From Phytophthora colocasiae (taxonomy: Eukaryota; Oomycota; Peronosporomycetes; Peronosporales; Peronosporaceae), in the NCBI GenBank assembly GCA_018806915.1, contig JAGKQI010000101.1, forward strand, positions 1,984,001 through 2,048,000: a DNA stretch of 64,000 bases. Direction: 5' to 3'. A program made the position numbers and the translations under genes. Of the stretch, positions 21,729-33,972 are shown piece by piece (the first letter of the stretch is position 1; every line of letters begins with the position of its first letter). The notes beneath the pieces were generated by a model that was given only the letters and a program-made list of their open reading frames with translations, did no database searches and was not told the origin of the DNA.

Positions 21729-23438
21729 TTATTTCTGCAAAGTTCCACAAAAAATTGTTAGACTTTTTGGGAAATCGTAGACTACCAAATACTTGCCTTG
21801 CGGTTGAAGCGCTTGCGAGTAGCCCGCTTTTCGTTCTTCGCATCGACCTTCTGCTGCTCCTCGTAGGACAGAGACTCGTACTCCTTTGCTTCTTCTCGTT
21901 CAGCTCGACCTGGCGACGGGAGATCGCCTAATGGAACAACAACATTTTGTGAGAAGCTGGTCAAATGAGTAGCAAAACACAGTACGTACGTCTTCCTGGG
22001 CAGAAGAAGCAAGAGCCTCAGCAGCTTGCTTGATCTTCAGACGCCGCTTGTTCGCGCTGTGCTTAGCCTGCTCACAATTAATCGAGCGGTTTGATAATTA
22101 ATTAGTGACAGGCCAGGTTGAGTTGGCAGCAAAAGACGCGATAACTTGATGGTAGCACCGGCACCGTCAACCAGAGCAAACACGAGCTGGAGTGCCTTCG
22201 AGACGTCCAGATTCTTCGAGCCAACCTGAAGTTTAAATCGGACGCGCAGAATGTGCTTCTGGGACCGTGGCATGCCACTAAAACCAGACCAGTCAATTGT
22301 TAGTATGCGCTCAATAAAAATCAACTCATTACTCCCAAATACGTACATGATCAGTTGCTTGTTCATGTCAGTGATAATGATGTACTCGAGGAATTCCTTC
22401 AACTCATTGAGTGACTGTAGCAAATGCATTCAGGCAAAGATTAACGTGAGATCCACAGCAACAGGAAAGAAATAGAATGGACTTACCGCTTGAATCGACT
22501 GCGTCAGTGCCGCCTTGGGGATCTCAGTGGAGTCAGTAGCAACCCACATCGACTCAGGCACTTCCTTCACTGGGACTTGCTTGGCAACTTCAAGCTAGTA
22601 GCAATTCGAAACACAATTAGGACTCCCTACTTCAATATGGAAACTAGAGTAGTGAAACTTACCAACTCTGGGAAAAGCTTGGAGAGCGCATTGAAACCCA
22701 GCTTCTTGCTGATACCAAGGATAAAGGATCGACGTCCTCACCGTGTAGACCAACGTCGATCGTCTACATTTGCAATGGATTGATTAGTACTAAAATCCAT
22801 CGTAGAACGTTTGTCAACAGCACTTCACTCACCAGATAATCGGACGTCGGCACAATGATACGGTAAACGCGCGAGAAGAGGTCGTGACGAGATTTCAACT
22901 GCAAAAATCAACGAAGCAAAAGCAATCGTCAGATATCGTTCTAAGCTACAGCAACAAGCTCAAATTACCTCTAGATCCGCGACGAAGCGGGTCAAGAATC
23001 TGCGACCAGTGCAGAAGTACTTAAAGTTGCTACGACTCTCCTCAATGAGGCCGATCCCGTTCTCCACCGACGATCCTGTACGAGAACTGAGTACTCAGCA
23101 CAGGCTCCGCTTCCTCCAGCCTACATAGTTCAATACATGACGTTTGTCAGGCTTTTTACCCCCTCTCTTCATACTACTCCGGCTCCCTACCATTTGTCCG
23201 CAATCTTACGGTTCTGCGCCTTGCCGATGAAGAAGAGCAACAGGAAGAGAATACCGAAGCCCCAGCTGCTCGCTTCAGCGACAAAGTGAGTCCGCTAACA
23301 ATTGGCAACAAATATACACATGAGTCGACAGCTCTTCCAGTCACAAATCAACTAGAACGTACGGTTTTGGAACGGAATGAACTGTTTGGCCAATGTGGCA
23401 AAGTCCCGTGCCGGCATCACAGGCGAGGCTACAGGCTC
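21729..23438 (-). pseudogene. CCDC47 copy A, lacking 5' exons
   Basis: Exons 3 to 13 of the complete gene at 28034-30004 are all recognisable with their splice sites, but exons 1 and 2 (start codon, signal peptide) are absent: the sequence switches to Kazal flank at about 23462. It also lacks two bases (tg) near 23083 within exon 5 and one A in the last coding exon (NEKKQKEY region). No replacement start with a signal peptide is seen, so it is called a pseudogene. Confidence 0.88.
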
Positions 23439-23820
23439 CTGAGACTATACAGTATAAGTACGAACCCATTCTTTGAAGAACTGGGATCACTGCATTGCCG
23501 TTGAGCTCGACATCCTCGCTACCATACGCAGGTGAATGTGCTGACAATGGCGAGTTCGCCAAACTTTGAGTTCTTGCTCAGTCTCTTTGAGTCATTTTTG
23601 TCGCGCAAACGCAATCGGAAGATTCCTGTGCGGATTCTCCACTGTAGCAGATCTCTTACAGGACATCATGCACCCCTGCTTCCGGGCAAAATGCAACAAG
23701 GAAAGTAGTACGACTTGGTTGTTGTATTTTTCGCAAGGTTACTTCTTGGGCATACAACAGTGGACAACAGCCTATAGCCTGGCATGTACGGCCTGGAAAA
23801 GAAGATGTCTTTTGGCTGTC

Positions 23821-24066
23821 TTAGCGCGTTCCATCCCGTCTGCACATGCCGTTGTGGAGCACTCGCATCCCCTTGTTGTCGCAATTGGCCAGATTAAAGT
23901 AGCATTTATTCTCGTAGGTGACACCATCGCTACCACAGACTTGTGGGCCGCCAGTGCCATCGATATCGTTGCAGGTAATGTACGGGACAGCGGAGCAGGC
24001 AAACCCTTCGGCGGAGGCTCCAGCGATCAGGAGTGAGGCCAGTACGGGCAGAATGGCGAACTTCAT
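23821..24066 (-). CDS. Secreted Kazal-type protease inhibitor K4
   Basis: The 81-residue protein has a 19-residue signal peptide and one six-cysteine Kazal domain (CSAVPYITC, CGSDGVTYENKC, MRVLHNGMC). The loop after Cys2 is NDIDGTGGPQV, giving predicted P1 Asp, the residue also known at P1 in some well-studied Phytophthora Kazal inhibitors, but the Cys2-Cys3 gap (11) is longer than their 7. The start is at the signal peptide, although the frame is open upstream. This is the cleanest copy of the newer units: intact frame, intact promoter. Confidence 0.92.
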   Translation of the reverse strand: MKFAILPVLASLLIAGASAEGFACSAVPYITCNDIDGTGGPQVCGSDGVTYENKCYFNLANCDNKGMRVLHNGMCRRDGTR

Positions 24067-24135
24067 AGCTTTCGGGCTTGTGGTCTGGGAGTGGCAGTGA
24101 AGGTCCTGGTAGTTTAGTTGTGATACGTTGCTGGC

Positions 24136-24151
24136 AAATAGCAAAGTGAAT
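24136..24151 (-). promoter_or_regulatory. Kazal K4 core promoter (Inr-FPR-like)
   Basis: Identical ATTCACTTTGCTATTT about 70-85 bases upstream of the K4 start codon. Confidence 0.5.
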
Positions 24152-24876
24152 GCACTGCAGGTCAAGAGCCAATCTCCTCCTTATCGAGCATGCTGGATCC
24201 GAATCATAGTAATCTACGACTCATATGGTATAGTGTAACAGGTTGTCGTTCACACGCCACATGAAGAAGGATGCTATGAAGCACACAGGATGGTGAGGAG
24301 AGTTGGTGAAGCTCCCAGGAAGGTTTGCTTTTGTTATCGCAGGTGCGTGTATTAACTACATGATAAGCGAGATATTTTCTATTGATTTTCTACAATTGAT
24401 GCTGTAGGTTATAAGTGTACTAGGACTTGATCCATACCATGTTGGACTGTTCACTCACGAGTGTCATCACAATTGCCGTTATACATGTACATGTAGTGTA
24501 TATCCCGATCTTGCTGTCAGCATCATTTGCGTTATCTTAAAGGGCAATTAACCATCCTCAACTGCACAATAGTCGAGCGGCTCGAGCTCGACTCGACTGT
24601 AACGGTTTAGAAATTCAAGGAACACTTCACGTATCAATTGCGACACACGATTCCCAAACGCCCTATGGATCGTAGCTTTGAAGAAATGCAAGCTTGACCC
24701 AACAATTAACACTTCAACAACCACAGTTAAACTGCACTTAGGTTCAATGCTGAATCCTGTCCTGTCTATAAAAGAAAGACTCTACTGACAGTTTGCGGAA
24801 AGCAAATTGCACGCAGTGAGCCTTTGTTGATCTTGACTGTTACGTTGCACATGACGCCTCACCTCAGCGCTTGCCC

Positions 24877-26591
24877 TTATTTCTGCAAAGTTCCACAAAA
24901 AATTGTTAGACTTTTTGGGAAATCGTAGACTACCAAATACTTGCCTTGCGGTTGAAGCGCTTGCGAGTAGCCCGCTTTTCGTTCTTCGCATCGACCTTCT
25001 GCTGCTCCTCGTAGGACAGAGACTCGTACTCCTTTTGCTTCTTCTCGTTCAGCTCGACCTGGCGACGGGAGATCGCCTAATGGAACAACAACATTTTGTG
25101 AGAAGCTGGTCAAATGAGTAGCAAAACACAGTACGTACGTCTTCCTGGGCAGAAGAAGCAAGAGCCTCAGCAGCTTGCTTGATCTTCAGACGCCGCTTGT
25201 TCGCGCTGTGCTTAGCCTGTTCACAATTAATCGAGCGGTTTGATAATTAATTAGTGACAGGTCAGGTTGAGTTGGCAGCAAAAGACGTACATTCGGCGAT
25301 AACTTGATAGTGGCGCCGGCACCGTCAACCAGGGCAAACACGAGCTGGAGTGCTTTCGAGACGTCCAGATTCTTCGAGCCAACCTGAAGTTTAAATCGGA
25401 CGCGCAGAACGTGATTCTGGGACCGTGGCATGCCACTAAAAATCAGTCAATTGTTAGTATGCGCTCAATAAAAATCAACTCTTTACTCCCAAATACGTAC
25501 ATGATCAGTTGCTTGTTCATGTCAGTGATAATGATGTACTCGAGGAATTCTTCCAACTCATTGAGCGACTGTAGCAAATGCATTCAGACAAACATCAACG
25601 TGAGATCCACATCAACAGCAAAGAAATAGAATGGACTTACCGCTTGAATCGACTGCGTCAGTGCCGCCTTGGGGATCTCAGTGGAGTCAGTAGCAACCCA
25701 CATCGACTCAGGCACTTCCTTCACTGGGACTTGCTTGGCAACTTCAAGCTAGTAGCAATTCGAAACACAATTAGGCCCTACTTCAATATGGAAACTAGAG
25801 TAGTGAAACTTACCAACTCTGGGAAAAGCTTGGAGAGCGCATTGAAACCCAGCTTCTTGCTGATACCAAGGATAAAAGGATCGACGTCCTCACCGTGTAG
25901 ACCAACGTCGATCGTCTACATTGCAATGGATTGATTAGTACTAAAAATCCATCGTAGAACGTTTGTCAACAGCACTTCACTCACCAGATAATCGGACGTC
26001 GGCACAATGATACGGTAAACGCGCGAGAAGAGGTCGTGACGAGATTTCAACTGCAAAAATCAACGAAGCAAAAGCAATCGTCAGATATCGTTCTAAGCTA
26101 CAGCAACAAGCTCAAATTACCTCTAGATCCGCGACGAAGCGGGTCAAGAATCTGCGACCAGTGCAGAAGTACTTAAAGTTGCTACGACTCTCCTCAATGA
26201 GGCCGATCCCGTTCTCCACCGACGATCCTGTACGAGAACTGAGTACTCAGCACAGGCTCCGCTTCCTCCAGCCTACATAGTTCAATACATGACGTTTGTC
26301 AGGCTTTTTACCCCCCCTCTCTTCATACTACTCCGGCTCCCTACCATTTGTCCGCAATCTTACGGTTCTGCGCCTTGCCGATGAAGAAGAGCAACAGGAA
26401 GAGAATACCGAAGCCCCAGCTGCTCGCTTCAGCGACAAAGTAGTCCGCTAACAATTGGCAACAAATATACACATGAGTCGACAGCTCTTCCAGTCACAAA
26501 TCAACTAGAACGTACGGTTTTGGAACGGAATGAACTGTTTGGCCAATGTGGCAAAGTCCCGTGCCGGCATCACAGGCGAGGCTACAGGCTC
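24877..26591 (-). pseudogene. CCDC47 copy B, lacking 5' exons
   Basis: The structure is that of copy A: exons 3-13 present, exons 1-2 missing, junction to Kazal flank at about 26615. It shares the two-base loss in exon 5 with copy A but keeps the full A-run in the last coding exon, so it preserves the NEKKQKEYESL reading that copies A and C lose. That pattern argues that the A-run difference in copy C is a sequencing slip. Confidence 0.88.
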
Positions 26592-26925
26592 CTGAGACTA
26601 TACAGTATAAGTACGAACCCATTCTTTGAAGAACTGGGATCACTGCATTGCCGTTGAGCTCGACATCCTCGCTACCATACGCAGGTGAATGTGCTGACAA
26701 TAGCGAGTTCGCCAAACTTTGAGTTCTTGCTCAGTCTCTTTGGAGTCATTTTTGTCGCGCAAACGCAATCGGAAGATTCCTGTGCGGATTCTCCACTGTA
26801 GCAGATCTCTTACAGGACATCATGCACCCCTGCTTCCGGGCAAAATGCAACAAGGAAAGTAGTACGACTTGGTTGTTGTATTTTTCGCAAGGTTACTTCT
26901 TGGGCATACAACAGTGGACAACAGC

Positions 26926-27219
26926 CTATAGCCTGGCATGTACGGCCTGGAAAAGAAGATGTCTTTTGGCTGTCTTAGCGCGTTCCATCCCGTCTGCACA
27001 TGCCGTTGTGGAGCACTCGCATCCCTTGTTGTCGCAATTGGCCAGATTAAAGTAGCATTTATTCTCGTAGGTGACACCATCGCTACCACAGACTTGTGGG
27101 CCGCCAGTGCCATCGATATCGTTGCAGGTAATGTACGGGACAGCGGAGCAGGCAAACCCTTCGGCGGAGGCTCCAGCGATCAGGAGTGAGGCCAGTACGG
27201 GCAGAATGGCGAACTTCAT
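26926..27219 (-). pseudogene. Kazal-type inhibitor K5, frameshifted 3' end
   Basis: It is identical to K4 from the signal peptide through FNLANCDNKG. One C is missing from a CCCC run near 27025, so Cys6 is lost and the last residues become CECSTTACADGM... with a later stop. A homopolymer indel in an otherwise perfect copy may be a sequence error, in which case K5 is a functional duplicate of K4. Confidence 0.7.
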
Positions 27220-27288
27220 AGCTTTCGGGCTTGTGGTCTGGGAGTGGCAGTGAAGGTCCTGGTAGTTTAGTTGTGATACGTTGCTGGC

Positions 27289-27304
27289 AAATAGCAAAGT
27301 GAAT
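27289..27304 (-). promoter_or_regulatory. Kazal K5 core promoter (Inr-FPR-like)
   Basis: Same 16-base motif as K3 and K4, about 70-85 bases upstream of the start. Confidence 0.5.
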
Positions 27305-28033
27305 GCACTGCAGGTCAAGAGCCAATCTCCTCCTTATCGAGCATGCTGGATCCGAATCATAGTAATCTACGACTCATATGGTATAGTGTAACAGGTTGTC
27401 GTTCACACGCCACATGAAGAAGGATGCTATGAAGCACACAGGATGGTGAGGAGAGTTGGTGAAGCTCCCAGGAAGGTTTGCTTTTGTTATCGCAGGTGCG
27501 TGTATTAACTACATGATAAGCGAGATATTTTCTATTGATTTTCTACAATTGATGCTGTAGGTTATAAGTGTACTAGGACTTGATCCATACCATGTTGGTT
27601 GAACTGTTCACTCACGAGTGTCATCACAATTGCCGTTATACATGTACATGTAGTGTATATCCCGATCTTGCTGTCAGCATCATTTGCGTTATCTTAAAGG
27701 GCAATTAACCATCCTCAACTGCACAATAGTCGAGCGGCTCGAGCTCGACTCGACTGTAACGGTTTAGAAATTCAAGGAACACTTCACGTATCAATTGCGA
27801 CACACGATTCCCAAACGCCCTATGGATCGTAGCTTTGAAGAAATGCAAGCTTGACCCAACAATTAACACTTCAACAACCACAGTTAAACTGCACTTAGGT
27901 TCAATGCTGAATCCTGTCCTGTCTATAAAAGAAAGACTCTACTGACAGTTTGCGGAAAGCAAATTGCACGCAGTGAGCCTTTGTTGATCTTGACTGTTAC
28001 GTTGCACATGACGCCTCACCTCAGCGCTTGCCC

Positions 28034-30004
28034 TTATTTCTGCAAAAGTTCCACAAAAATTGTTAGACTTTTGGGAAATCGTAGACTACCAAATACTTGC
28101 CTTGCGGTTGAAGCGCTTGCGAGTAGCCCGCTTTTCGTTCTTCGCATCGACCTTCTGCTGCTCCTCGTAGGACAGAGACTCGTACTCCTTTGCTTCTTCT
28201 CGTTCAGCTCGACCTGGCGACGGGAGATCGCCTAATGGAACAACAACATTTTGTGAGAAGCTGGTCAAATGAGTAGCAAAACACAGTACGTACGTCTTCC
28301 TGGGCAGAAGAAGCAAGAGCCTCAGCAGCTTGCTTGATCTTCAGACGCCGCTTGTTCGCGCTGTGCTTAGCCTGTTCACAATTAATCGAGCGGTTTGATA
28401 ATTAATTAGTGACAGGTCAGGTTGAGTTGGCAGCAAAAGACGTACATTCGGCGATAACTTGATAGTGGCGCCGGCACCGTCAACCAGGGCAAACACGAGC
28501 TGGAGTGCTTTCGAGACGTCCAGATTCTTCGAGCCAACCTGAAGTTTAAATCGGACGCGCAGAACGTGATTCTGGGACCGTGGCATGCCACTAAAATCAG
28601 TCAATTGTTAGTATGCGCTCAATAAAAATCAACTCTTTACTCCCAAATACGTACATGATCAGTTGCTTGTTCATGTCAGTGATAATGATGTACTCGAGGA
28701 ATTCTTCCAACTCATTGAGCGACTGTAGCAAATGCATTCAGACAAACATCAACGTGAGATCCACATCAACAGCAAAGAAATAGAATGGACTTACCGCTTG
28801 AATCGACTGCGTCAGTGCCGCCTTGGGGATCTCAGTGGAGTCAGTAGCAACCCACATCGACTCAGGCACTTCCTTCACTGGGACTTGCTTGGCAACTTCA
28901 AGCTAGTAGCAATTCGAAACACAATTAGGCCCTACTTCAATATGGAAACTAGAGTAGTGAAACTTACCAACTCTGGGAAAAGCTTGGAGAGCGCATTGAA
29001 ACCCAGCTTCTTGCTGATACCAAGGATAAAAGGATCGACGTCCTCACCGTGTAGACCAACGTCGATCGTCTACATTGCAATGGATTGATTAGTACTAAAA
29101 ATCCATCGTAGAACGTTTGTCAACAGCACTTCACTCACCAGATAATCGGACGTCGGCACAATGATACGGTAAACGCGCGAGAAGAGGTCGTGACGAGATT
29201 TCAACTGCAAAAATCAACGAAGCAAAAGCAATCGTCAGATATCGTTCTAAGCTACAGCAACAAGCTCAAATTACCTCTAGATCCGCGACGAAGCGGGTCA
29301 AGAATCTGCGACCAGTGCAGAAGTACTTAAAGTTGCTACGACTCTCCTCAATGAGGCCGATCCCGTTCTCCACCGACGATCCTGTGTACGAGAACTGAGT
29401 ACTCAGCACAGGCTCCGCTTCCTCCAGCCTACATAGTTCAATACATGACGTTTGTCAGGCTTTTTACTCCCCCTCTCTTCATACTACTCCGGCTCCCTAC
29501 CATTTGTCCGCAATCTTACGGTTCTGCGCCTTGCCGATGAAGAAGAGCAACAGGAAGAGAATACCGAAGCCCCAGCTGCTCGCTTCAGCGACAAAGTAGT
29601 CCGCTAACAATTGGCAACAAATATACACATGAGTCGACAGCTCTTCCAGTCACAAATCAACTAGAACGTACGGTTTTGGAACGGAATGAACTGTTTGGCC
29701 AATGTGGTAAAGTCCCGTGCCGGCATCACAGGCGAAGATGTCGAGGCTACAGGCTCCTGAGACTATACAGTACAAGTACGTTAGTGTATAGGAAGACCTT
29801 GGGGGGAGGGGGGGGTCTATTTACATCCACAGCGTCAAATTCATCCGCTTCTTGAGCTGATAAAACATGAAAAAAAAAGCAAAAGAGGGGGGCATTAATT
29901 AATACACTTCTTAGAACTAGGACTTGCCTGTAGTGTAGCTCACCGTGTACGAACGCCATAGCTAGCGCTAGCAGCGCCAGAACTCCGACCTTGCGCCAAC
30001 ACAT
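28034..30004 (-). CDS. CCDC47: CCDC47 homologue (DUF1682), ER membrane chaperone subunit
   Basis: CCDC47 is an ER membrane protein of the multipass translocon (PAT complex) that helps insert multi-span proteins. Exons on the minus strand: 30004-29944 (signal peptide MCWRKVGVLALLALAMAFVH), 29856-29825 (acidic QEADEFDAVD), 29756-29672, 29603-29501 (membrane span SSWGFGILFLLLFFIG), 29428-29275 (FKYFCTGRRFLTRFVADLE), 29204-29139, 29069-28968 (DPFILGISKKLGFNALSKL), 28902-28795, 28722-28655, 28590-28446, 28371-28294 and 28231-28086, the last two giving the charged coiled C-terminus (AKHSANKRRLKIKQAAEAL, SYEEQQKVDAKNEKRATRK). The order matches animal CCDC47. A final GC-AG intron would add a last exon ending at 28034; otherwise it stops at 28086. 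One A is missing in the last coding exon compared with copy B. Confidence 0.9.
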
Positions 30005-30165
30005 TTTCGTCCTAACGTTACGTCGACTATTGATTGACACGCGGTCCCTATTGACAAGGTATCAGCTCAAATCGAACTTAACACGATAAATATCAGTTAT
30101 GTTCGATAGCTGTAAGTTGAAGCTCAACATTCATTTTGCAAGAACCGACCATCATTCTTTCATTT

Positions 30166-32248
30166 CTACGTCGTCATGGAGGTGATCTCTCGCTCTAGAC
30201 TCTGTGTGGCCATAGTTTCCTGTTGTAGTCGCTGTTGAAGCTCTCGGTTACGGCTCATGAGTTTGCGCAGTCGCTCGTGATCGTCTTGTGCAGAGGAAGA
30301 GGGACGATGCTGACGAACACAAGGAAGATAACGAGGTTGTTGACATCTTGCGACGTGGCAATGGATTCACTCGCTCCACGTTGCGATGACGCGCTACACC
30401 GCGGGGACTTGGTGGCTTCGTTGATTGCCACTTACGTGTCTGTCTTGCCGGTGGAGATCCAGGTGTATCTGGACGTGGCCTTGTCTCGGAGAGAACGTCG
30501 TCTTCTTGGTCATTCTTTCGAGGAGAAGCAGACCGACGACTACGAAGACCAGAGCGACTGCGTGGTGGGGACTCGCGCTCAGTATTACCAGTACGGTAGA
30601 TAACCTGGGGACATGCTGTCGCTACTACAGTCGGCGTCGTACTCGTGTTCCAGCTTCCAAGCGCTGTTGTGCTTAGCTATTGGTGAAGCAGCACAAGATT
30701 TTGTTTGTGTTGGGTACTCTTGGTCTTGAGGGGCGTCACGTTGAGCTGCTATTGCGTTCTCATTGCGAACAAGCATCCATTCAGAGAAGAGCGAGTTCTG
30801 TGCCTGGAGTGAAGCTAGATCTTCATGAAGTTCCTGAATGTGTTGCTGTAGTTGTGCTTTCTCGTCTTTAGCACTCTCCAAACGCACCTTCCAGTCTTTT
30901 TCATGGTTGAAATGCTCTTCCTTCAGATCTCGAATCTAGCCAAAGCAAGAAGGAATTAGTGGGGTGGAATAGGATTCACAAGGACATGAGTACATTTCGA
31001 CTCACTGTTTGAACGAGCGTCTCGTTATCCACCTCGGCATCATGGAGCTGTACCTTGAGGTCTTCGCACTCTTTTATGACGGTGGATGAGAGTTCCAGTC
31101 GACGGACGAGAGCACGGCTACGCTGTTCCAGGGCAGCGTTCACTTCTCCCAGTGTTACTAACTGCTGCTCCAAAGTATCACGCAACGCTCGATCTTCCAG
31201 CGCTTGATCGTGGATACGCTGCATATTTTCTAATTCGCTTGTGATATCGTTCTGAGCTTGCCTTAGGTCTTCTTCAAGCTGCCGTCGAGCTTCCTGGACA
31301 GAACGCTGAGCTTCATCCTTCGCCCGACTTTCATCCTCGAGCGTCTTGATTCGAGCACGATCACGTTGAGACCGTTCCCGGTACGTTTGAATCTCTTCCT
31401 CTTTGCGTGATAACTCTTCTTCAAGTTCCTCAATTGTGAGTTTGAGTGTTGTTTGAATCTTGTACACTTGCTCTTTATCCCAAGCAGACGGGTGCTTGAG
31501 ACTGCTTTCTTGCTGAGAATTTGTCGTTCGAGTGTTTGTTTGAGTCTGCGGTTGAGAATTTGCCGTCCGGGTGCTTGTTTGTGGCTGGTGGGTGGGCTGT
31601 GCGGCCAAGAGAGCGCTCTTCTCACGTTCAAGTTCCAACGCTTTGGCTACAATCCGTTCATTCTTCTCTTTTTCAAGCCTCAACTCACGTTTTAACTTTT
31701 CTTGAGATTCTTTGAGCTCTCGGACGTAAGCTTGGGTCTCAGCACGGCAGGATGCAACAACAGGTGCAGCTTGTTTATCTAGAAGTACTTTGAGCCGACG
31801 AGCTTCTCGTTCCGCGGCTTCCCGGTTTTTTGTTTCTTCCTAACAGCGAAAGCCGAACATGAAATCAACACTTAAGAAGTTCAATACATCAGTGCCCACC
31901 TTCACTTTCTCCGTAAGAGCAGCAAACTTTCGACACAACACACGTAGTTGTGCTGTTGCCTCAGACGAAGACAAGTTGGACTTTAGTCCTGCTTTCCAGC
32001 AAAGCTGCGTTGGACGGCGACTTGCTCTTCACGACAGCTCCTCTATTCTCTAAGAATGCAACCTACAACCAGAATGTTATCTTCAAGGAGCTTTCAATGT
32101 CGCCAGTAGCAACACAATACAATACCGCTGAATCTGAAAGCAAGGCGTGTTAGAAAATTCACGTAAGAGCGACCACGTTTTGACATTTACCTCGTGCGGC
32201 CTCCTCCTTCACTTTATCAAGCTCCGATTCAGGCTGTTTGGTGTCCAT
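30166..32248 (-). CDS. Coiled-coil protein, function unknown
   Basis: Exon 1 starts at 32248 (MDTKQPESELDKVKEEAAR). A second exon near 31905-31980 reads SSSEATAQLRVLCRKFAALT, followed by a long charged helix region (about 31840-31010) with heptad-like patterns (LEEELSRKEEEIQTYRERSQ, ALEDRALRDTLEQQLVTL) and short repeats around TANSQPQTQTNTRTTNSQ. A further exon (30887-30585) continues the coiled coil, then an Arg/Ser/Pro-rich region, and the end DHERLRKLMSRNRELQQRL at 30166. A small frame conflict near 30290 could be an intron or an indel. No enzyme domain is seen; a cytoskeletal or flagellar scaffold role is only a guess. Confidence 0.7.
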
Positions 32249-32439
32249 CTTGCTCTGTGTGCCAGTGAATGTGTCGAAATAAAGTCACAACGGATAACGA
32301 AACCGGAGATGTCATGCGCTCATGCAGAGGATAAGCTTGGATCTCATGAATGCACCAAAAATAGGTGAAACACCTGACAAGGACAACCTTGGAGGACGCA
32401 GTTTGATCAAAATGGATTCATGTTTAATTAATGCACAGT

Positions 32440-33937
32440 TTAGTTAGGCGTGTCCATGCCGGCACGAACGCCACCGCGAGCAATGAGGTCGGCGATGTCA
32501 TCCTTGTTCGCTAACTCCGAAGCGCGAACGTCCTGCACGAGACGCTGCACCTTCTTCTCCTGCTTGGAGGTACTGCAGAGCCATGTTGCCCAGGTTGCCT
32601 TCCGGTAGGGCCTCGGTGAATTGCAGACCCTCACGGTACACGATCTTACTAGCCAGGCTCGAAGCCACGATAGAACGGATGTAAGCCAGAGGCACGTTCT
32701 GGTGCACACGGTGCAGGGCCAGCTCACGGAGCTTGGGCGGCAGGTGCTCCTCGATCAGAGTGAACAGGATCTGCTGGTCCTCCTCGCACACGTTGTCGAA
32801 GTGAGCGAGCACGGCATCGTGCACGCGGGTGATAGCGCGACTAATGCGCTCACTAGCGGGCGGCAGGGCCGACGACGGGTCCTTCTTGTACTCGCGGAAC
32901 AGCAGCTGAGCCTCAACGCGAGCCAAAGCACGCAGCTTTGTCAACCACCTCCATGACCAGCTCATCCTTGACTGCAAGGAACTCGTCGGTCTCGAGCAGC
33001 ATGCTGGCGACGATCTCGTAAGAAGAGCACACGACACCGCACTTGTTGGCCGAACTGTCGCTACGATGACGACACCGGCGCGTTGTCGAACAGGGAGCCT
33101 GACGCGCCTCGGGCGTCACGAACAGGTTGGCACCCTCCACAATGAGGCCCGACGACGGCTTGCCATCGGCGTCAAGGTAGTCGCTCCAGTTGTTCTCATT
33201 GATGGTGTTGGGACGGCCACCAGCGGGGATGAACAGGTCGCTCTTCACACGGTTGTGCATCGTGTTACGGGCACGGATGCCCTCGGCCGTGCTGATGTCG
33301 TGCTTGACGCCAGTAGCCGACGAAATCTTCGAGTCGTCGAAGCTGGACAGAGGCAGCGACTCGTCCACAAGACGCAGCAGCTCGCCCATGTCCAGACCCT
33401 GAGGGTCCTCGATCACACCCGTGCCGTCGCAGATGCCAACAACGCGCAGGTTCGTGCCGTACTCGCGGTGCAGGATCTTGATAACGTTACCAGCAACGTC
33501 ACCGTCAGTTCCGCCCGTGATCTTGACGGTGAACGGCTGCTTGGTCGGGTCGATGTTCTGCGAGCGCAGGGCGACGTCAAAGCGAAGACGGCCACACCCT
33601 CACTAGTGACACCGTAGACCTTGTGGTTGAAACCAGCGTCAGGCTTGGAGCTAATGAAAGCGCGCGGGACCGGGTAGCCACGGTAAGCGGCACGGTTGGT
33701 CATCCAGACCGATGTCCTCGGGGATAATGTTCTCATCCGGGCCAAGGTAGATCAGCTCGTCCTGGCCGTAGTAGTCCACGACCTTCTCCCTTCACAGCCT
33801 CGTCCGTGGTGTTCAGGTCAAGAAGGGCGTCCGAGAAAGCCTTCACACTCTTGCGGATGATGAAGTCACGCGGGGCAACATCACCAATGGGTCCGACGAT
33901 CGGGTCGCACAGCACCACAGCCTTGGAGCCACCCTCC

Positions 33938-33972
<35 letters not shown>

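Larger units (their letters stand above)
20808..29780 (-). repeat. Tandem array of three Kazal + CCDC47 units
   Basis: The unit runs, on the minus strand, from intron 2 of CCDC47 through its 3' end, a spacer, and a Kazal gene to its 3' flank. Equivalent points lie at 20809, 23901 and 27054, giving periods of 3092 and 3153 bp. Identity between units is very high, with differences mainly in homopolymers and a few short indels. At about 23462 and 26615 the CCDC47 intron 2 sequence (ending ataagtacg) is joined straight to Kazal 3' flank (aacccattctttg); in the rightmost unit the gene continues normally into its 5' exons. This is the signature of unequal exchange between those two points. Confidence 0.93.

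Noticed and set aside
7000..30000. RXLR or Crinkler effectors
   Set aside because: I looked in short secreted frames near the Kazal genes and found no signal peptide followed by RXLR-dEER or LFLAK motifs.
30235..30676. Plus-strand frames of 122 and 83 codons
   Set aside because: Antisense to the Arg/Ser/Pro-rich end of the coiled-coil gene, which continues convincingly on the minus strand.
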